Positions 1 through 9,257 of a stretch of 59,088 nucleotides of DNA are shown here, piece after piece. The stretch spans positions 1-59,088 of the forward strand of contig QQUF01000006.1 in NCBI GenBank assembly GCA_008501735.1, given 5' to 3'. Within the stretch, counting starts at the first letter, position 1; the number at the start of each line of letters is the position of its first letter. The translations under genes and the position numbers were made by a program. Source of the DNA: Calditrichota bacterium. Its GTDB lineage: Bacteria; CLD3. The notes beneath the pieces are model-generated. The model was not told where the DNA came from. It did not search any database and worked only from the letters and a program-made list of their open reading frames with translations.

Positions 1-2243
1 AATTTTTTGGGTAAATTAGTAGTAAAAACTCTATAACCTTCATCAAGTTTGTCAACTTGCACACCAAGAAACTTTAAGGCTTGGACAACAAAATCATTTA
101 CCGTTTTGACATTTCCGATAGCTAAGTCAGTTTCTTTTAAATCGGCTTCAATTTCATCAGCTTTTATTGAGTGTTGTGCAAAAATGCTTCTTGAAAGAGT
201 TTCTCTTTTTTGAGCTTTTTGGTAAGCATTTGTAACTTCGAGTTCTTTTTTTGCAATTATGTCAGTTGATTCGCCGAAGTCCAATTTTATTTGTTGAGTC
301 GAAATTTTAGGCTCTGGTTGAAGCAAAACAGCATTCAGAACAGCGTCTAAAATGGACTTACTATTTTCAGGAAAAGGAACTGCAATTCCTGTTGTTCTAC
401 GAATTTCACGAGCTTTTCTAATCAAGACTTTTAAGACAACTCCATCAATTGGATTATTTTTCCCATAAAGTAGCATTATTTTTACTGTTGGACTATTTTG
501 TCCATAACGGTCAATTCTACCTTCACGCTGTTCAAGTTTATTTGGGTTCCAAGGTAAATCGTAGTGAAGAATAGCTGTAAAAGATTCTTGCAGATTTATT
601 CCTTCACTTAGGCAGGAAGTTGCAATTAGAACTCTTTTGGGAGAATTTCCCATTTCGGCAATAATTTCTTTTCTTTGCTCATCGTGAATTTCACCGGTTA
701 CAATTTCTACTGAAATATTTTTATAATCTTTTGCCAATTCTTTTTTTAAAAGGTCTCCGAGATAATTCGCTGTCGCAATGTAACGACAAAAGATTATCGG
801 ATTAAATCCTTGCTTAAGCCATTTTAGAGTTAATGCATAAGCTTCTTGAGCTTTTTTGTCATCTCTAAGGTTTTTGAGGTTTTCAAATTTATCTGCTAAA
901 TTTTTTAGAGTTCGACTTTGTAAATCTGTAATTTTTAATTTTTCGATTAATTGAGTTGGAGCAGTATCAGATTCATTTCCAAAATCATCGTCAAGAACAG
1001 GATTCGATTCATTTTCGTCGGTTAAGAAATTCTCGTCATCAATATAATTTCCAGCCTTTTTTCTTAGCATTTCGACTCCAGCGGCAGGACTTGAAATTAC
1101 TCCACGAAGCAAAGCTAAAGCAGACCAATATTTTAGCCTTTTTGAAAATTTACTTTCTTCTCCGGATTTAGTTAACCCCTTTGCAAAATTAAGGACTTCT
1201 GCAAAAAGGTTTTCGTAATTAGGTGAAAGTGTGTAAGAAAGTTCCTCAGCAATTCTTTTAGGAAAAGGAGTTTCTTCGTTCATCCATTTTTCAACGTCAG
1301 CTCTTCTTCTTTGGACAAAATGATTTGCTAATTCTTTTCTATTTTCGTCGGTCGTTACTGAAATTTCAACATTTTCAAATTTTGGTTTCAAAAGTCCGAG
1401 TAAAGATTGAAATTCTTCTTGTTTCCCACTGTGAGGAGTTGCGGAAATAAGAATTAAGTTTTGGTTTGCATTTTTGGAGATTTGGTGTAAAAGATGGTAA
1501 CGTTGTTGTTGAGCTATTGAAGCTCCGGAAGGTTTTGCACAAGTGTGTGCTTCATCAACGATTACAAGTTCAGGGCAACTTTGAGTAAAAATTTGTTTTC
1601 TTCTCTCAGATTTTATGTAATCGATAGAAATAATTTGAAAAGGAAAGAATTGATGGACATTTCTATCGTCTTGAATTTGTCTTTCCAATTTTGCTACAGT
1701 ACTTGAGCGAATAATTTCGGCTTCAATTGAGAATTTATTTTTAAGCTCTTCTTTCCATTGTTCGCATAAGTGTGGAAGACAAATCACTGCAAGAGATTTA
1801 ATTTCTCCTCTATCCAAAAGCTCCCTTGCGATTAATAGTGCTTCAATTGTTTTTCCAACTCCAACGTCATCAGCAATTAAAAGCCGAATAGGATTTTGCT
1901 TAAGAGCCATAATCAATGGAAGCATTTGATAAGAACGAGGTCTGAAGGAAAGTCTTGCGAGAGAGCGAAAAGGTCCTGCGGCATTTCTAAAGGAAAGTTT
2001 AGAGGCATTAAACAAAATTTTAGCTGATTCAAAATCACCCAAATTTTCGCCTGTAGGATTTGGAAATTCGGTTGAAGTTGGGATTTCGGCTTGGAATTGT
2101 AACGGAATATAAATTCCTGTAATTTCTTCTTCGGCTCCTCCAAGTGGTTTAATAATTATGATTTCAGAATCTGTAGAAGGTAAAATTACCCAATTTCTTT
2201 TTCTAAATTTTACTAAAGCACCTGGCTTAAATTCTCTGTTCAT
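1..2243 (-). CDS. SNF2/RapA-like helicase, DrmD-like (N-terminal part; continues across the circle join)
   Basis: This is the 5' part of a 950-codon gene that reads from 2243 down to 1 and continues at 58961 down to 58352. Frame is kept across the join. It is an SF2 ATPase of the SNF2/RapA class. Visible motifs are Walker A DDVGVGKT at about residues 125-132, Walker B DEAH at 230-233, motif III SATPHSG shortly after, and motif VI EGRIDRYGQ at about 574-582. It lies 59 bp downstream of the DUF1998 helicase gene on the same strand and overlaps the start of the adenine methylase gene, so the three are probably one operon. Among known systems the closest architecture is DrmD of class 1 DISARM, which also precedes an adenine methylase gene. 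That assignment is by family logic, not by search. A translocase role in phage restriction is inferred. Confidence 0.85.
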   Translation of the reverse strand, partial: MNREFKPGALVKFRKRNWVILPSTDSEIIIIKPLGGAEEEITGIYIPLQFQAEIPTSTEFPNPTGENLGDFESAKILFNASKLSFRNAAGPFRSLARLSFRPRSYQMLPLIMALKQNPIRLLIADDVGVGKTIEALLIARELLDRGEIKSLAVICLPHLCEQWKEELKNKFSIEAEIIRSSTVAKLERQIQDDRNVHQFFPFQIISIDYIKSERRKQIFTQSCPELVIVDEAHTCAKPSGASIAQQQRYHLLHQISKNANQNLILISATPHSGKQEEFQSLLGLLKPKFENVEISVTTDENRKELANHFVQRRRADVEKWMNEETPFPKRIAEELSYTLSPNYENLFAEVLNFAKGLTKSGEESKFSKRLKYWSALALLRGVISSPAAGVEMLRKKAGNYIDDENFLTDENESNPVLDDDFGNESDTAPTQLIEKLKITDLQSRTLKNLADKFENLKNLRDDKKAQEAYALTLKWLKQGFNPIIFCRYIATANYLGDLLKKELAKDYKNISVEIVTGEIHDEQRKEIIAEMGNSPKRVLIATSCLSEGINLQESFTAILHYDLPWNPNKLEQREGRIDRYGQNSPTVKIMLLYGKNNPIDGVVLKVLIRKAREIRRTTGIAVPFPENSKSILDAVLNAVLLQPEPKISTQQIKLDFGESTDIIAKKELEVTNAYQKAQKRETLSRSIFAQHSIKADEIEADLKETDLAIGNVKTVNDFVVQALKFLGVQVDKLDEGYRVFTTNLPKK

Positions 2244-2302
2244 TTTTTATTCTTAATTTTAAATTAATTTTGGGTTTTCCACAAGAGTAGTCATTACAAA
2301 AA

Positions 2303-5300
2303 TTAATTCCTAACAATTTTAAAAATATCAGGTCTTGATTTTACAAAACTTTCCAATGAATCTTTGTAGTTCCAAGTAAGTACTTGGAAACCATTGTCTT
2401 TTAAAACTTGTCTTTTGTTTTTGTCATCTTTTTTAATTTCGGTTTTGTCGTGAGGAGTTCCGTCACAAAAAATTACAATATTTGGTTTATATAGGAAATC
2501 AGGTCTAACAAAAAGGTTCGGTATTTTTGGTTGAGCTAAGTCAGGTAACTTTATGTTGTTTTTATAAAGGTATTTCAAAAATTTATCTTCTGTTTGTGAG
2601 TTTGGGTCTCTTGCATTTTGTAATTGTTCGTACTGCTCTTCATAGTTGGCAAAAGCTTTGTTAGAAACTATTTCAATTTGGCAATCCATTAGTTTCTGAA
2701 GAGCGTCTTTGATTAATCGTCTGTCAATTTCTTTATGGTGTCTTTGGTTGTAGTAAGAAAGTAAATCTTTATAAGTCGCAGGTAATAGTTTATTAATATC
2801 TTCTACTTCATTGTTGTTTTCATAAAAACAAATTTCGTAGGCTTGTTTAATAATTCTTTTGAAATTATCAACTTCAAAAATTAGTTGAGAAAGAATTCCC
2901 AGACTTCCTTCTGACGCTTCGTAAATAAAAATATTTGGTTGTTCTTTATCTCCCATTAAAACAACACCAATTTCATTTGACTCAACTTGAAACACACTTT
3001 CGATAGCTCTTTTTAGAGCGTATTGTAAAGTAATTACACCAGAAGTAGTAAGTGCCAATGCTTTTACAGGTTGTATGTAAAGTGCATTTGAAGTATCGCT
3101 TGTAATAAGTTTTACTCTTTTGATAGTATCTTTTTTCTCAGGATTCTCCTCTTGTTTCTTAGATTGCCAAAACCCTGTTCTTAAGTCTAAAGCAAATCCT
3201 TCTTCTTTTCCTGCTCTCCATTTGTTATTCAAATGATAAATCTTAGCTGGTTGAATTAAGTGAATGTTTAGGAGTTTATCGCCATTACTTAAAATATGAC
3301 TTTCTGTTGTTTTATCCATTCCTCCTGGGATAGAAAAGTAAGTTTGTATATCAAAACCTTGTGAGGTTCTTTCTTCCTCAGCACAAGAAATTCTTTCAGT
3401 TTGAATTGCTCTTGTTTCTGACATTTCTAAAATGTTAAAAAGGAAATCTCGATTTGAATCATTATCAAGTTTAGTTTGTAAGATTGGGTCAACCTCTTTT
3501 TCGTAATCAATTCCTTCCATTAATAAACTTGAATTCTTGCTAATTTTAACTTTTGTTAATTTATTTTCAGCTTCACTCAAAATTAATTGGTTAATTCGAA
3601 ATTTAGAGCCGTTGTGGTAAATTAAATTATTCGGACCGAATTCCCTTAAGGCAAGAAACCTTCCTCTGGAAATAAATTCTCCGCCAGACTTAGAATTTTC
3701 TACAAAAATCCTAAGTGGTAATCTTGTAAAATTATAACCTGGTAAAAATCCTTCGGAAGCAAAGTATCGATAAGGATAAAATTCCGAAAGCTGGCTTGCA
3801 TTGCCATAACTTTCATTCTTTAGTAAATCTCTTTGTCTAATTCCTTGTCTTTGGTCAATAAATGCATTTTTCCTTTCTTCACTATCCTTTCCAAAAACAG
3901 CATTTTCAAGTATTGCAGTTGCATTTAAAATTTGATTTTGAGCAGCTCTGAAAAGTCTTCTCCATCTATCAAGTTTCTCATTGAATAATTCTGGAGCTTT
4001 TTCAACGTTAAGTTTTGTCCAAGAATTGCTAAACCAACTTTGTTCTCTTAACTCTTTGAAGAGGTAATCATCATTGAGAACTTTATTAAAAGTTTTAATT
4101 ATTTCTATTTTTTCGGACTCATTGAGTTTTAAACTTTCGAGAACTTCATCTTTGAGGGGTAAATTTTTCAAATCATTAATGTCAATTAGTTCTGCAAGAG
4201 AGTTATCTAAAACCCTTAATCCTTTTTTTGAAATGTATAAGGAATGCAAATGAGTTTGCAAAAGCTCCTCATTTATTAGGTCAATTCTTGGTGGTGAAAC
4301 AGAACCTGCAACCATTTCAGCGGAGTTTTCAAAATAATATCTATCGTGTGGAGAATAATTAGAACAAAATGTAAAAACTAAAGCTGCTTGCCCACTTCTT
4401 CCTGCTCTTCCGCTTCTCTGAGCATAATTTGCAGAAGTTGGTGGGACATTTCTCATATGGACAATGCTTAAATCTTTAATATCTATTCCTAATTCCATTG
4501 TTGGAGAACAAAACAAAACACTCAAATCACCCTTACGAAATTCATCTTCCCGAATTTGTCTATCCTCGTTTCCAATTTGCCCTGTATGTTCATTTCCCTT
4601 AATCTTTTTCTTTTTTCCAAAATCTTGAAGATAAAAATCTTGGAAAAACTTATTTATTTTTTGTGTACCCTGATTTTCTTTAAAAGACCGAGTTCGGATT
4701 TTATCTTCATAAACATTTTTTAGATTTCCCTTTCTCCAAAGAATTTGATTTATTTGGAGTTGGTAAATTGAAACTTCCTCTTTCTTCTCATTTTTTACCT
4801 TAATCGATCGTAGTAAGCCCATTTCTTCAAGAAGGTCTAAAAATTTATAGAGTAATTTTTTATATTCTTCATTGTTTAAAATTATGTCATAAGTCTTAGC
4901 TTTTGATTTTATAAATTTTCCTAAATTACTTTGTGAGCCTATACTTGCAAGGAAAAGATTTCTCCTTGTTTTTTCTAATGTTTCTACTCTTAAGAAATAA
5001 GGTGAATCAATTTTTTCATCCGTATCAAGTCCATATTCAGCTTTGACTTTATCTTTAATTTGTTTTGTCTTTTGGGAAATCACACTTGTGTTAGAATCTA
5101 AATAATCATTTAGGTAAATTGCGTAACTTGTTCTAAAATAGTCCAAAATTTGACGAATAAAATCTTCTCTTTCTTCAATAGACATTCGCTCTAATAATGG
5201 AATATCTTTCCAATACTTATTTTCCTGTGAGTTTTCTTTCAAATATTTATATGAAATTTCTAACAAACCACATTGTTCTAAGTTTGGCATAATTACTCGC

Positions 5301-7447
5301 CAACTTCTTCTTAAATCCCAAATAAGTCGGTACAAAATAAAATCTTTAAAAGCATTTTCATTTTCAGATTTCGGTCCAGGAAAGTCTTTTGGGCTTAATG
5401 CAAATTCTTCTTGTGAAATATTTAATTCATTAAAAACTTGATTGGCAATATTGGAATAATCTAACTCATTGTTTGGAGCATTTTGTAGAGCTTTAAATAT
5501 AGCTGCTCTAAATTCACCACTTTTTATAAAATCATTAAAATGCCCAGATTGTAGAGAAGCATCTTGTCTATTATCTGTAAAACTCAGCAGCTTTTGGTCG
5601 TAAGGTGAAATACCTGCTTTTGCTAATTGTTGGAGTACAGAATAAGAAAGAACAGTTGTTGCCGTACTTCTTCCTTCGCTTCCTAACCTCATTAATTTTG
5701 TATTCTCTGAGGTTTGAGGAGGAAATATTGTACCAGAAGTTGGGTCAAAAAGCAAAGGTGCAGGCATAAACCACCCTTCTGAAATCAATTTGTTTTCAAA
5801 AGAGAAATTGCCTGAGTTATCAAAATATATTTTTCGAGGAGCCCTTTTCTGATATTTTTTTGAAATTGAAATTTCAGAGTTCTTTATTTTAAGCCAAGAG
5901 TCGGGTAATTGTTGTAAATGTTCATCAGGATTCCAAATAGGCTCTTGGTTTTCGTATTCAATAAAAATATACCCTTTGTCAAAAACTTGTCCTTCTTCTT
6001 GAATTTTATCTTGAAAATTTCTTGGTTCTAGAATTTGGTTCTCTTGGCTTAGTTTAACACAAATAAATTCGTGTCCCGAGTTTCTACTAAAAACAATAGG
6101 GAAAATAGGTCTATCATTTTTTTCTTCGTCTTTAATAAAAACCCCTGCCTCTAATGTTATTTTCCTTTTTTGAGGAGAATCAAGTGTTACATAAACTGAA
6201 CCTGTTTGTGCAATAAATTGATGTATTTTAAAAGGTAGGTAAGATTTTCCTCCTTTTAAAGAATTAGCCCATTTGAGTAATTTTATTAATTCGTTTTCAC
6301 AATTTTCATAAGATTCTCCGGAATAGGATTCAAGTTTCTTAATAATCTGAGTTAGTGTAATAGGTTTTTTTCTAACATAATTTCCTTCTTTTGCTTCAAT
6401 AGCAATTTCGTTTTCTAACCATACTGCTAATGAGTTTTGTTCAAAATCAGCAGAGGTTTTGGTATTTTGAAAAGTGTTCTTTATTTGAGCTTTGATGCTT
6501 TCTTTGTTAATGTTTCTAAAAACGAGTGAAGGCGTAAGTTTTTCAAAAATAATTTGATTTGAATAAATTTTGCCTCCAAACATTTTAGAGCCGACTTTGG
6601 CGACCTTATTTTGTTGGTCAATGAATGTTGCATTCTTATCAGAAAGCATAGTTGCAGAAGTTCCAATACAACATATTTTTTGGGAGCAATGAGCCTTAAT
6701 TCTTCTAATGAGCATTGCAACATCTGCTCCTTGTCTTCCTCTGTAAGTATGGAGTTCATCAAAAACGAGAAATTCTAAGTTCTCAGCAATTGAATTCCTT
6801 AATTGTGATTCACCTAATCGAGTCATTAATAATTCTAACATCATATAATTTGTCAGGATAATATCGGGCAGATTTTTTTTGATTTCCTCTCTTTTGTCAC
6901 TATTTTCTTGTCCTGTATAGCGTTCAAATGAAATTGGAAACTTAAGCCCTGTAATTTTTTCATAACCTTTTTGATATTTTGTAATTTCTTCTAGTTGTGA
7001 ATTAATTAAAGCATTCATCGGATAAACAATAATTGCCTTTATTCCTTTCTCTCTTTTCTGACTTTTTAAGAGATGGTTAAAAATTGAAGCTAAGTAAGTT
7101 AGAGATTTCCCTGACCCAGTTCCTGAGGTTACTATAAAATCTATTTTTTTTATGCCTAGTTCGATAGCTTCAACTTGATGTTGGTAAAGTCTAAATGTGT
7201 TATTTTGGCTATCCATAAATATCTTTTCAATATCTTTATGGATAATATTCTTATTAACAAGGTCTGAAATGCTTTTTGATTTTTGAAATGAAGGGTTGAA
7301 TTGAATTAATGGATCAGGAAGTAGATTTTTTGATTTTAAGTTCTTTTCAACTACAACTTTTATCTTTTTATCCTTAATCCTTATAAAACTTTCTATGTAA
7401 GTTTTATAATCTTGAACAATTCCATTGTGAATTTTGAAAATATCCAT
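2303..7447 (-). CDS. Large DUF1998 DEAD-box helicase with C-terminal Vsr/DUF559-like nuclease domain
   Basis: A 1714-residue SF2 helicase. Motifs: RLYQHQ at 86-91, Walker A SGTGSGKS at 108-115, LTNYMML at 198-204, DELH at 230-233, TSAT at 263-266 and motif VI QRSGRAGR at about 1010-1017. A DUF1998 region follows, with YEASEGSLGIL near 1505. The last 104 residues look like a Vsr/DUF559 PD-(D/E)XK-type fold, with TEDKF (E about 1620), RPDF (D about 1650), FCDG (D about 1662) and a later KR pair. The usual DUF1998 cysteine cluster before LLSYYNQ is mostly gone: one Cys near 1540, and ATYKDLL where CYxCLL is common. It is the first large gene of the defence-like operon, 67 bp after the MazF-like gene. 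Relatives include MrfA/YprA, DruE of Druantia, and a fused DrmA+DrmB-like arrangement. Which one fits best cannot be settled by eye. Confidence 0.85.
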   Translation of the reverse strand: MDIFKIHNGIVQDYKTYIESFIRIKDKKIKVVVEKNLKSKNLLPDPLIQFNPSFQKSKSISDLVNKNIIHKDIEKIFMDSQNNTFRLYQHQVEAIELGIKKIDFIVTSGTGSGKSLTYLASIFNHLLKSQKREKGIKAIIVYPMNALINSQLEEITKYQKGYEKITGLKFPISFERYTGQENSDKREEIKKNLPDIILTNYMMLELLMTRLGESQLRNSIAENLEFLVFDELHTYRGRQGADVAMLIRRIKAHCSQKICCIGTSATMLSDKNATFIDQQNKVAKVGSKMFGGKIYSNQIIFEKLTPSLVFRNINKESIKAQIKNTFQNTKTSADFEQNSLAVWLENEIAIEAKEGNYVRKKPITLTQIIKKLESYSGESYENCENELIKLLKWANSLKGGKSYLPFKIHQFIAQTGSVYVTLDSPQKRKITLEAGVFIKDEEKNDRPIFPIVFSRNSGHEFICVKLSQENQILEPRNFQDKIQEEGQVFDKGYIFIEYENQEPIWNPDEHLQQLPDSWLKIKNSEISISKKYQKRAPRKIYFDNSGNFSFENKLISEGWFMPAPLLFDPTSGTIFPPQTSENTKLMRLGSEGRSTATTVLSYSVLQQLAKAGISPYDQKLLSFTDNRQDASLQSGHFNDFIKSGEFRAAIFKALQNAPNNELDYSNIANQVFNELNISQEEFALSPKDFPGPKSENENAFKDFILYRLIWDLRRSWRVIMPNLEQCGLLEISYKYLKENSQENKYWKDIPLLERMSIEEREDFIRQILDYFRTSYAIYLNDYLDSNTSVISQKTKQIKDKVKAEYGLDTDEKIDSPYFLRVETLEKTRRNLFLASIGSQSNLGKFIKSKAKTYDIILNNEEYKKLLYKFLDLLEEMGLLRSIKVKNEKKEEVSIYQLQINQILWRKGNLKNVYEDKIRTRSFKENQGTQKINKFFQDFYLQDFGKKKKIKGNEHTGQIGNEDRQIREDEFRKGDLSVLFCSPTMELGIDIKDLSIVHMRNVPPTSANYAQRSGRAGRSGQAALVFTFCSNYSPHDRYYFENSAEMVAGSVSPPRIDLINEELLQTHLHSLYISKKGLRVLDNSLAELIDINDLKNLPLKDEVLESLKLNESEKIEIIKTFNKVLNDDYLFKELREQSWFSNSWTKLNVEKAPELFNEKLDRWRRLFRAAQNQILNATAILENAVFGKDSEERKNAFIDQRQGIRQRDLLKNESYGNASQLSEFYPYRYFASEGFLPGYNFTRLPLRIFVENSKSGGEFISRGRFLALREFGPNNLIYHNGSKFRINQLILSEAENKLTKVKISKNSSLLMEGIDYEKEVDPILQTKLDNDSNRDFLFNILEMSETRAIQTERISCAEEERTSQGFDIQTYFSIPGGMDKTTESHILSNGDKLLNIHLIQPAKIYHLNNKWRAGKEEGFALDLRTGFWQSKKQEENPEKKDTIKRVKLITSDTSNALYIQPVKALALTTSGVITLQYALKRAIESVFQVESNEIGVVLMGDKEQPNIFIYEASEGSLGILSQLIFEVDNFKRIIKQAYEICFYENNNEVEDINKLLPATYKDLLSYYNQRHHKEIDRRLIKDALQKLMDCQIEIVSNKAFANYEEQYEQLQNARDPNSQTEDKFLKYLYKNNIKLPDLAQPKIPNLFVRPDFLYKPNIVIFCDGTPHDKTEIKKDDKNKRQVLKDNGFQVLTWNYKDSLESFVKSRPDIFKIVRN

Positions 7448-7514
7448 TCTTTTTTACCTATTTTAAAATCAAATATTATTCATATCCATTTTAAGAGTAG
7501 TTCTGACTAAGTCT

Positions 7515-7859
7515 CTAATTTAGGAAGGTGTTAATTGATTTTGGGTTCTGCAAGTCCAATGCAAAATTCACCGCTTCGGATACTTGTTCTAATTTGACAA
7601 CTGTTAAAGAGGTAATTAACTTCCCAATTTTTGTTTTATCCACGGTTTGAATGTGGTCAAAATTTATTGCACAATCTTTTGGCATTCCATCAACTTTTCC
7701 AAGTAAGACTTCACTTGAAATATCGCGAATTGTAGTTGTAATCGGAGCAACTGTGATTTTATTCAAGTAAGGAATTACTGAATCTCGTGTTAAAATAAGA
7801 ACAGGTCTTTTTTTGTCAGGAGATTTGAAAGTAAAATATCTGATTTCTCCACGTTTCAT
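7515..7859 (-). CDS. MazF/PemK-family endoribonuclease toxin
   Basis: 114 residues with the MazF/PemK fold pattern: MKRGEIRY at the start, KKRPVLILTRD, then ITVAPITTTIRDI and the conserved INFDHIQTVDKTKIG stretch. Family members cleave mRNA at short motifs and are neutralised by a cognate antitoxin. The start codon shares one base with the antitoxin stop codon (TAATG), which implies translational coupling. It is 67 bp upstream of the DUF1998 helicase on the same strand, so it may share the transcript with the defence operon. Whether it acts as a plasmid stabiliser or as a guard for the defence genes is not visible in the sequence. Confidence 0.88.
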   Translation of the reverse strand: MKRGEIRYFTFKSPDKKRPVLILTRDSVIPYLNKITVAPITTTIRDISSEVLLGKVDGMPKDCAINFDHIQTVDKTKIGKLITSLTVVKLEQVSEAVNFALDLQNPKSINTFLN

Positions 7860-8089
7860 TAATCACTCCAAATCCCTTCATCGTTCCAATCTGGAAATTC
7901 ATCTTTTCCGACGGGATATTTTTCATATCCTTTTCTGTGCTTTTCTTCCAAAAATTTTATTTGGATTTTCTGTATAGCTTCTCTTAAAGCTATTCTTGTA
8001 AAAGCTGATCTTGTTGTTCCTAACTTTTGAGCAAGTTTGTCAACTTCCAAAAGCAAATTTTCATCAATTGTCATTTGAACAGTTTTCAT
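7859..8089 (-). CDS. Ribbon-helix-helix antitoxin (MazE/CopG-like)
   Basis: 76 residues. The N-terminus MKTVQMTIDENLLLEVDKLA is a ribbon-helix-helix DNA-binding motif. The acidic, Trp-rich tail (DEFPDWNDEGIWSD) is typical of an antitoxin's toxin-wrapping segment. An upstream TTG at 8152 would lengthen the frame by 21 codons. I prefer the ATG at 8089 because AGGTG sits just before it and because the longer version would cover a good promoter-like sequence. It forms a pair with the downstream MazF-like toxin gene and probably represses its own promoter. Confidence 0.85.
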   Translation of the reverse strand: MKTVQMTIDENLLLEVDKLAQKLGTTRSAFTRIALREAIQKIQIKFLEEKHRKGYEKYPVGKDEFPDWNDEGIWSD

Positions 8090-8113
8090 TATCGCACCTA
8101 TTTTATATGTAAG

Positions 8114-8152
8114 ATTATAGCTATAAAATAGTGTATTTGGAATGGTTGTCAA
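8114..8152 (-). promoter_or_regulatory. Promoter and operator of the MazEF-like pair
   Basis: On the minus strand a perfect TTGACA lies at 8152-8147. A TATTTT-like -10 follows after about 16 bases. Farther down is TATAAT (8119-8114), inside the perfect 12-bp palindrome TTATAGCTATAA (8115-8126). A palindrome over the start region is what an autoregulating ribbon-helix-helix antitoxin would bind. Which of the two -10 candidates is used cannot be decided from sequence. Confidence 0.5.
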
Positions 8153-8158
8153 ATTCTT

Positions 8159-9151
8159 TTATTTGTAACCATTCGGATTGTTTTTATGCCAGTTCCAAGC
8201 AGTTTCGATGATGCTTTCGATTTCAGGAAATTTCGGTTTCCAACCTAAAGCATTTGTGATTTTCTCGGAACTTGCAACTAAAACCGGTGGGTCTCCTTCA
8301 CGTCTTTCTGCGGTTTCGTAAGAGATTTTTTGACCTGTAACTTTTTCTGCGGCTTTGATGATGTCGAGAACTGAAAAGCCTTTGCCTGTTCCAAGATTGA
8401 AAACTTCACTTTCTCCGCCTTTTACCAAGTGGTCAACTGCGAGAATGTGAGCTTCTGCCAAATCTGAAACGTGAATGTAATCTCTAAGACAAGTTCCATC
8501 TGGAGTTTCATAATCAGTTCCAAAAACTTTGAGTTTAAAGCCACTATCTTTGTGTAAAATTGATTTTAGAACAAGTGGAATCAAGTGTGTTTCGTTTGTA
8601 TGAGCTTCTCCGATTGAACCGTCAGGAACTGCTCCAGCTGCGTTAAAATATCTTAAAGAAACGTAATTAATTTTACCTTTTTCGGCTAAATCTTTAAGTA
8701 CAAATTCAACCATACTTTTTGAAAGTCCGTAAGGGTTTATCGGACTAACTGGATGAAATTCTGTAATTGGTGTTTCTATTGGATTTCCAAAAACTGCGGC
8801 AGTTGAGGAGAAAACAAAATTTTTAACGCCAACATCTTCCATTGCTTTGAAAAGGTTAATTGTATTGGCAACGTTATTTTGGTAATATTTTATTGGATTT
8901 TGAACAGATTCACCGACTAATGAAAAAGCTGCAAAGTGCATCACAGTATCAATTTTTTCAGACTCTAAAGCATTTTTGATTTCGGAGTAATTATTCAAGT
9001 CTCCAACAATTAATTTTGTGTCAGAACTGAGAGCTTGTTTGTGTCCAAGACTTAAGTTGTCGAAGACTGTTAAGTCGTAACCTTTTTGTTTCAAAGAGTA
9101 AACTACACTGCTTCCAATGTAACCTGCTCCACCAATTACTAAAATTTTCAT
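8159..9151 (-). CDS. galE: UDP-glucose 4-epimerase
   Basis: 330 residues, the usual GalE length. It is an extended short-chain dehydrogenase with the NAD-binding GGAGYIGS at residues 7-14 and the catalytic SSTAAVFG...YGLSK (YxxxK) element. It interconverts UDP-glucose and UDP-galactose (or the GlcNAc/GalNAc pair), feeding exopolysaccharide synthesis elsewhere on this molecule. It has its own intergenic region upstream, beyond the pnt terminator, so it is probably transcribed separately. It ends 7 bases before the promoter of the MazEF-like pair. Confidence 0.95.
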   Translation of the reverse strand: MKILVIGGAGYIGSSVVYSLKQKGYDLTVFDNLSLGHKQALSSDTKLIVGDLNNYSEIKNALESEKIDTVMHFAAFSLVGESVQNPIKYYQNNVANTINLFKAMEDVGVKNFVFSSTAAVFGNPIETPITEFHPVSPINPYGLSKSMVEFVLKDLAEKGKINYVSLRYFNAAGAVPDGSIGEAHTNETHLIPLVLKSILHKDSGFKLKVFGTDYETPDGTCLRDYIHVSDLAEAHILAVDHLVKGGESEVFNLGTGKGFSVLDIIKAAEKVTGQKISYETAERREGDPPVLVASSEKITNALGWKPKFPEIESIIETAWNWHKNNPNGYK

Positions 9152-9199
9152 AAATAAGTCCGTTATTGCAATTTAAATTATACTTCCTAAAAATTATCC

Positions 9200-9235
9200 A
9201 AAGAAAAACCCAAAGTCATTAGAAAACTTTGGGTT
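9200..9235 (-). terminator. Rho-independent terminator after pntB
   Basis: A 10-bp perfect stem (AACCCAAAGT at 9207-9216 paired with 9226-9235) with a 9-base loop is followed on the minus strand by TTTTTCTT. It sits downstream of pntB and upstream of galE, so it would end the pnt operon transcript. Confidence 0.7.
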
Positions 9236-9257
9236 CTGAGTTTTTATACAAAATCTA

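Noticed and set aside
6481-6762. Small minus-strand frame inside the DUF1998 helicase gene
   Set aside because: An alternative-frame shadow without any start signal, fully inside a long gene with intact motifs. The same applies to the other short frames nested in metH, glgP, pnt and the glycosyltransferase genes.
8090-8152. Longer antitoxin starting from TTG at 8152
   Set aside because: The extension is not conserved-looking and would cover the TTGACA/TATAAT promoter and its palindrome. The ATG at 8089 has AGGTG in front of it.
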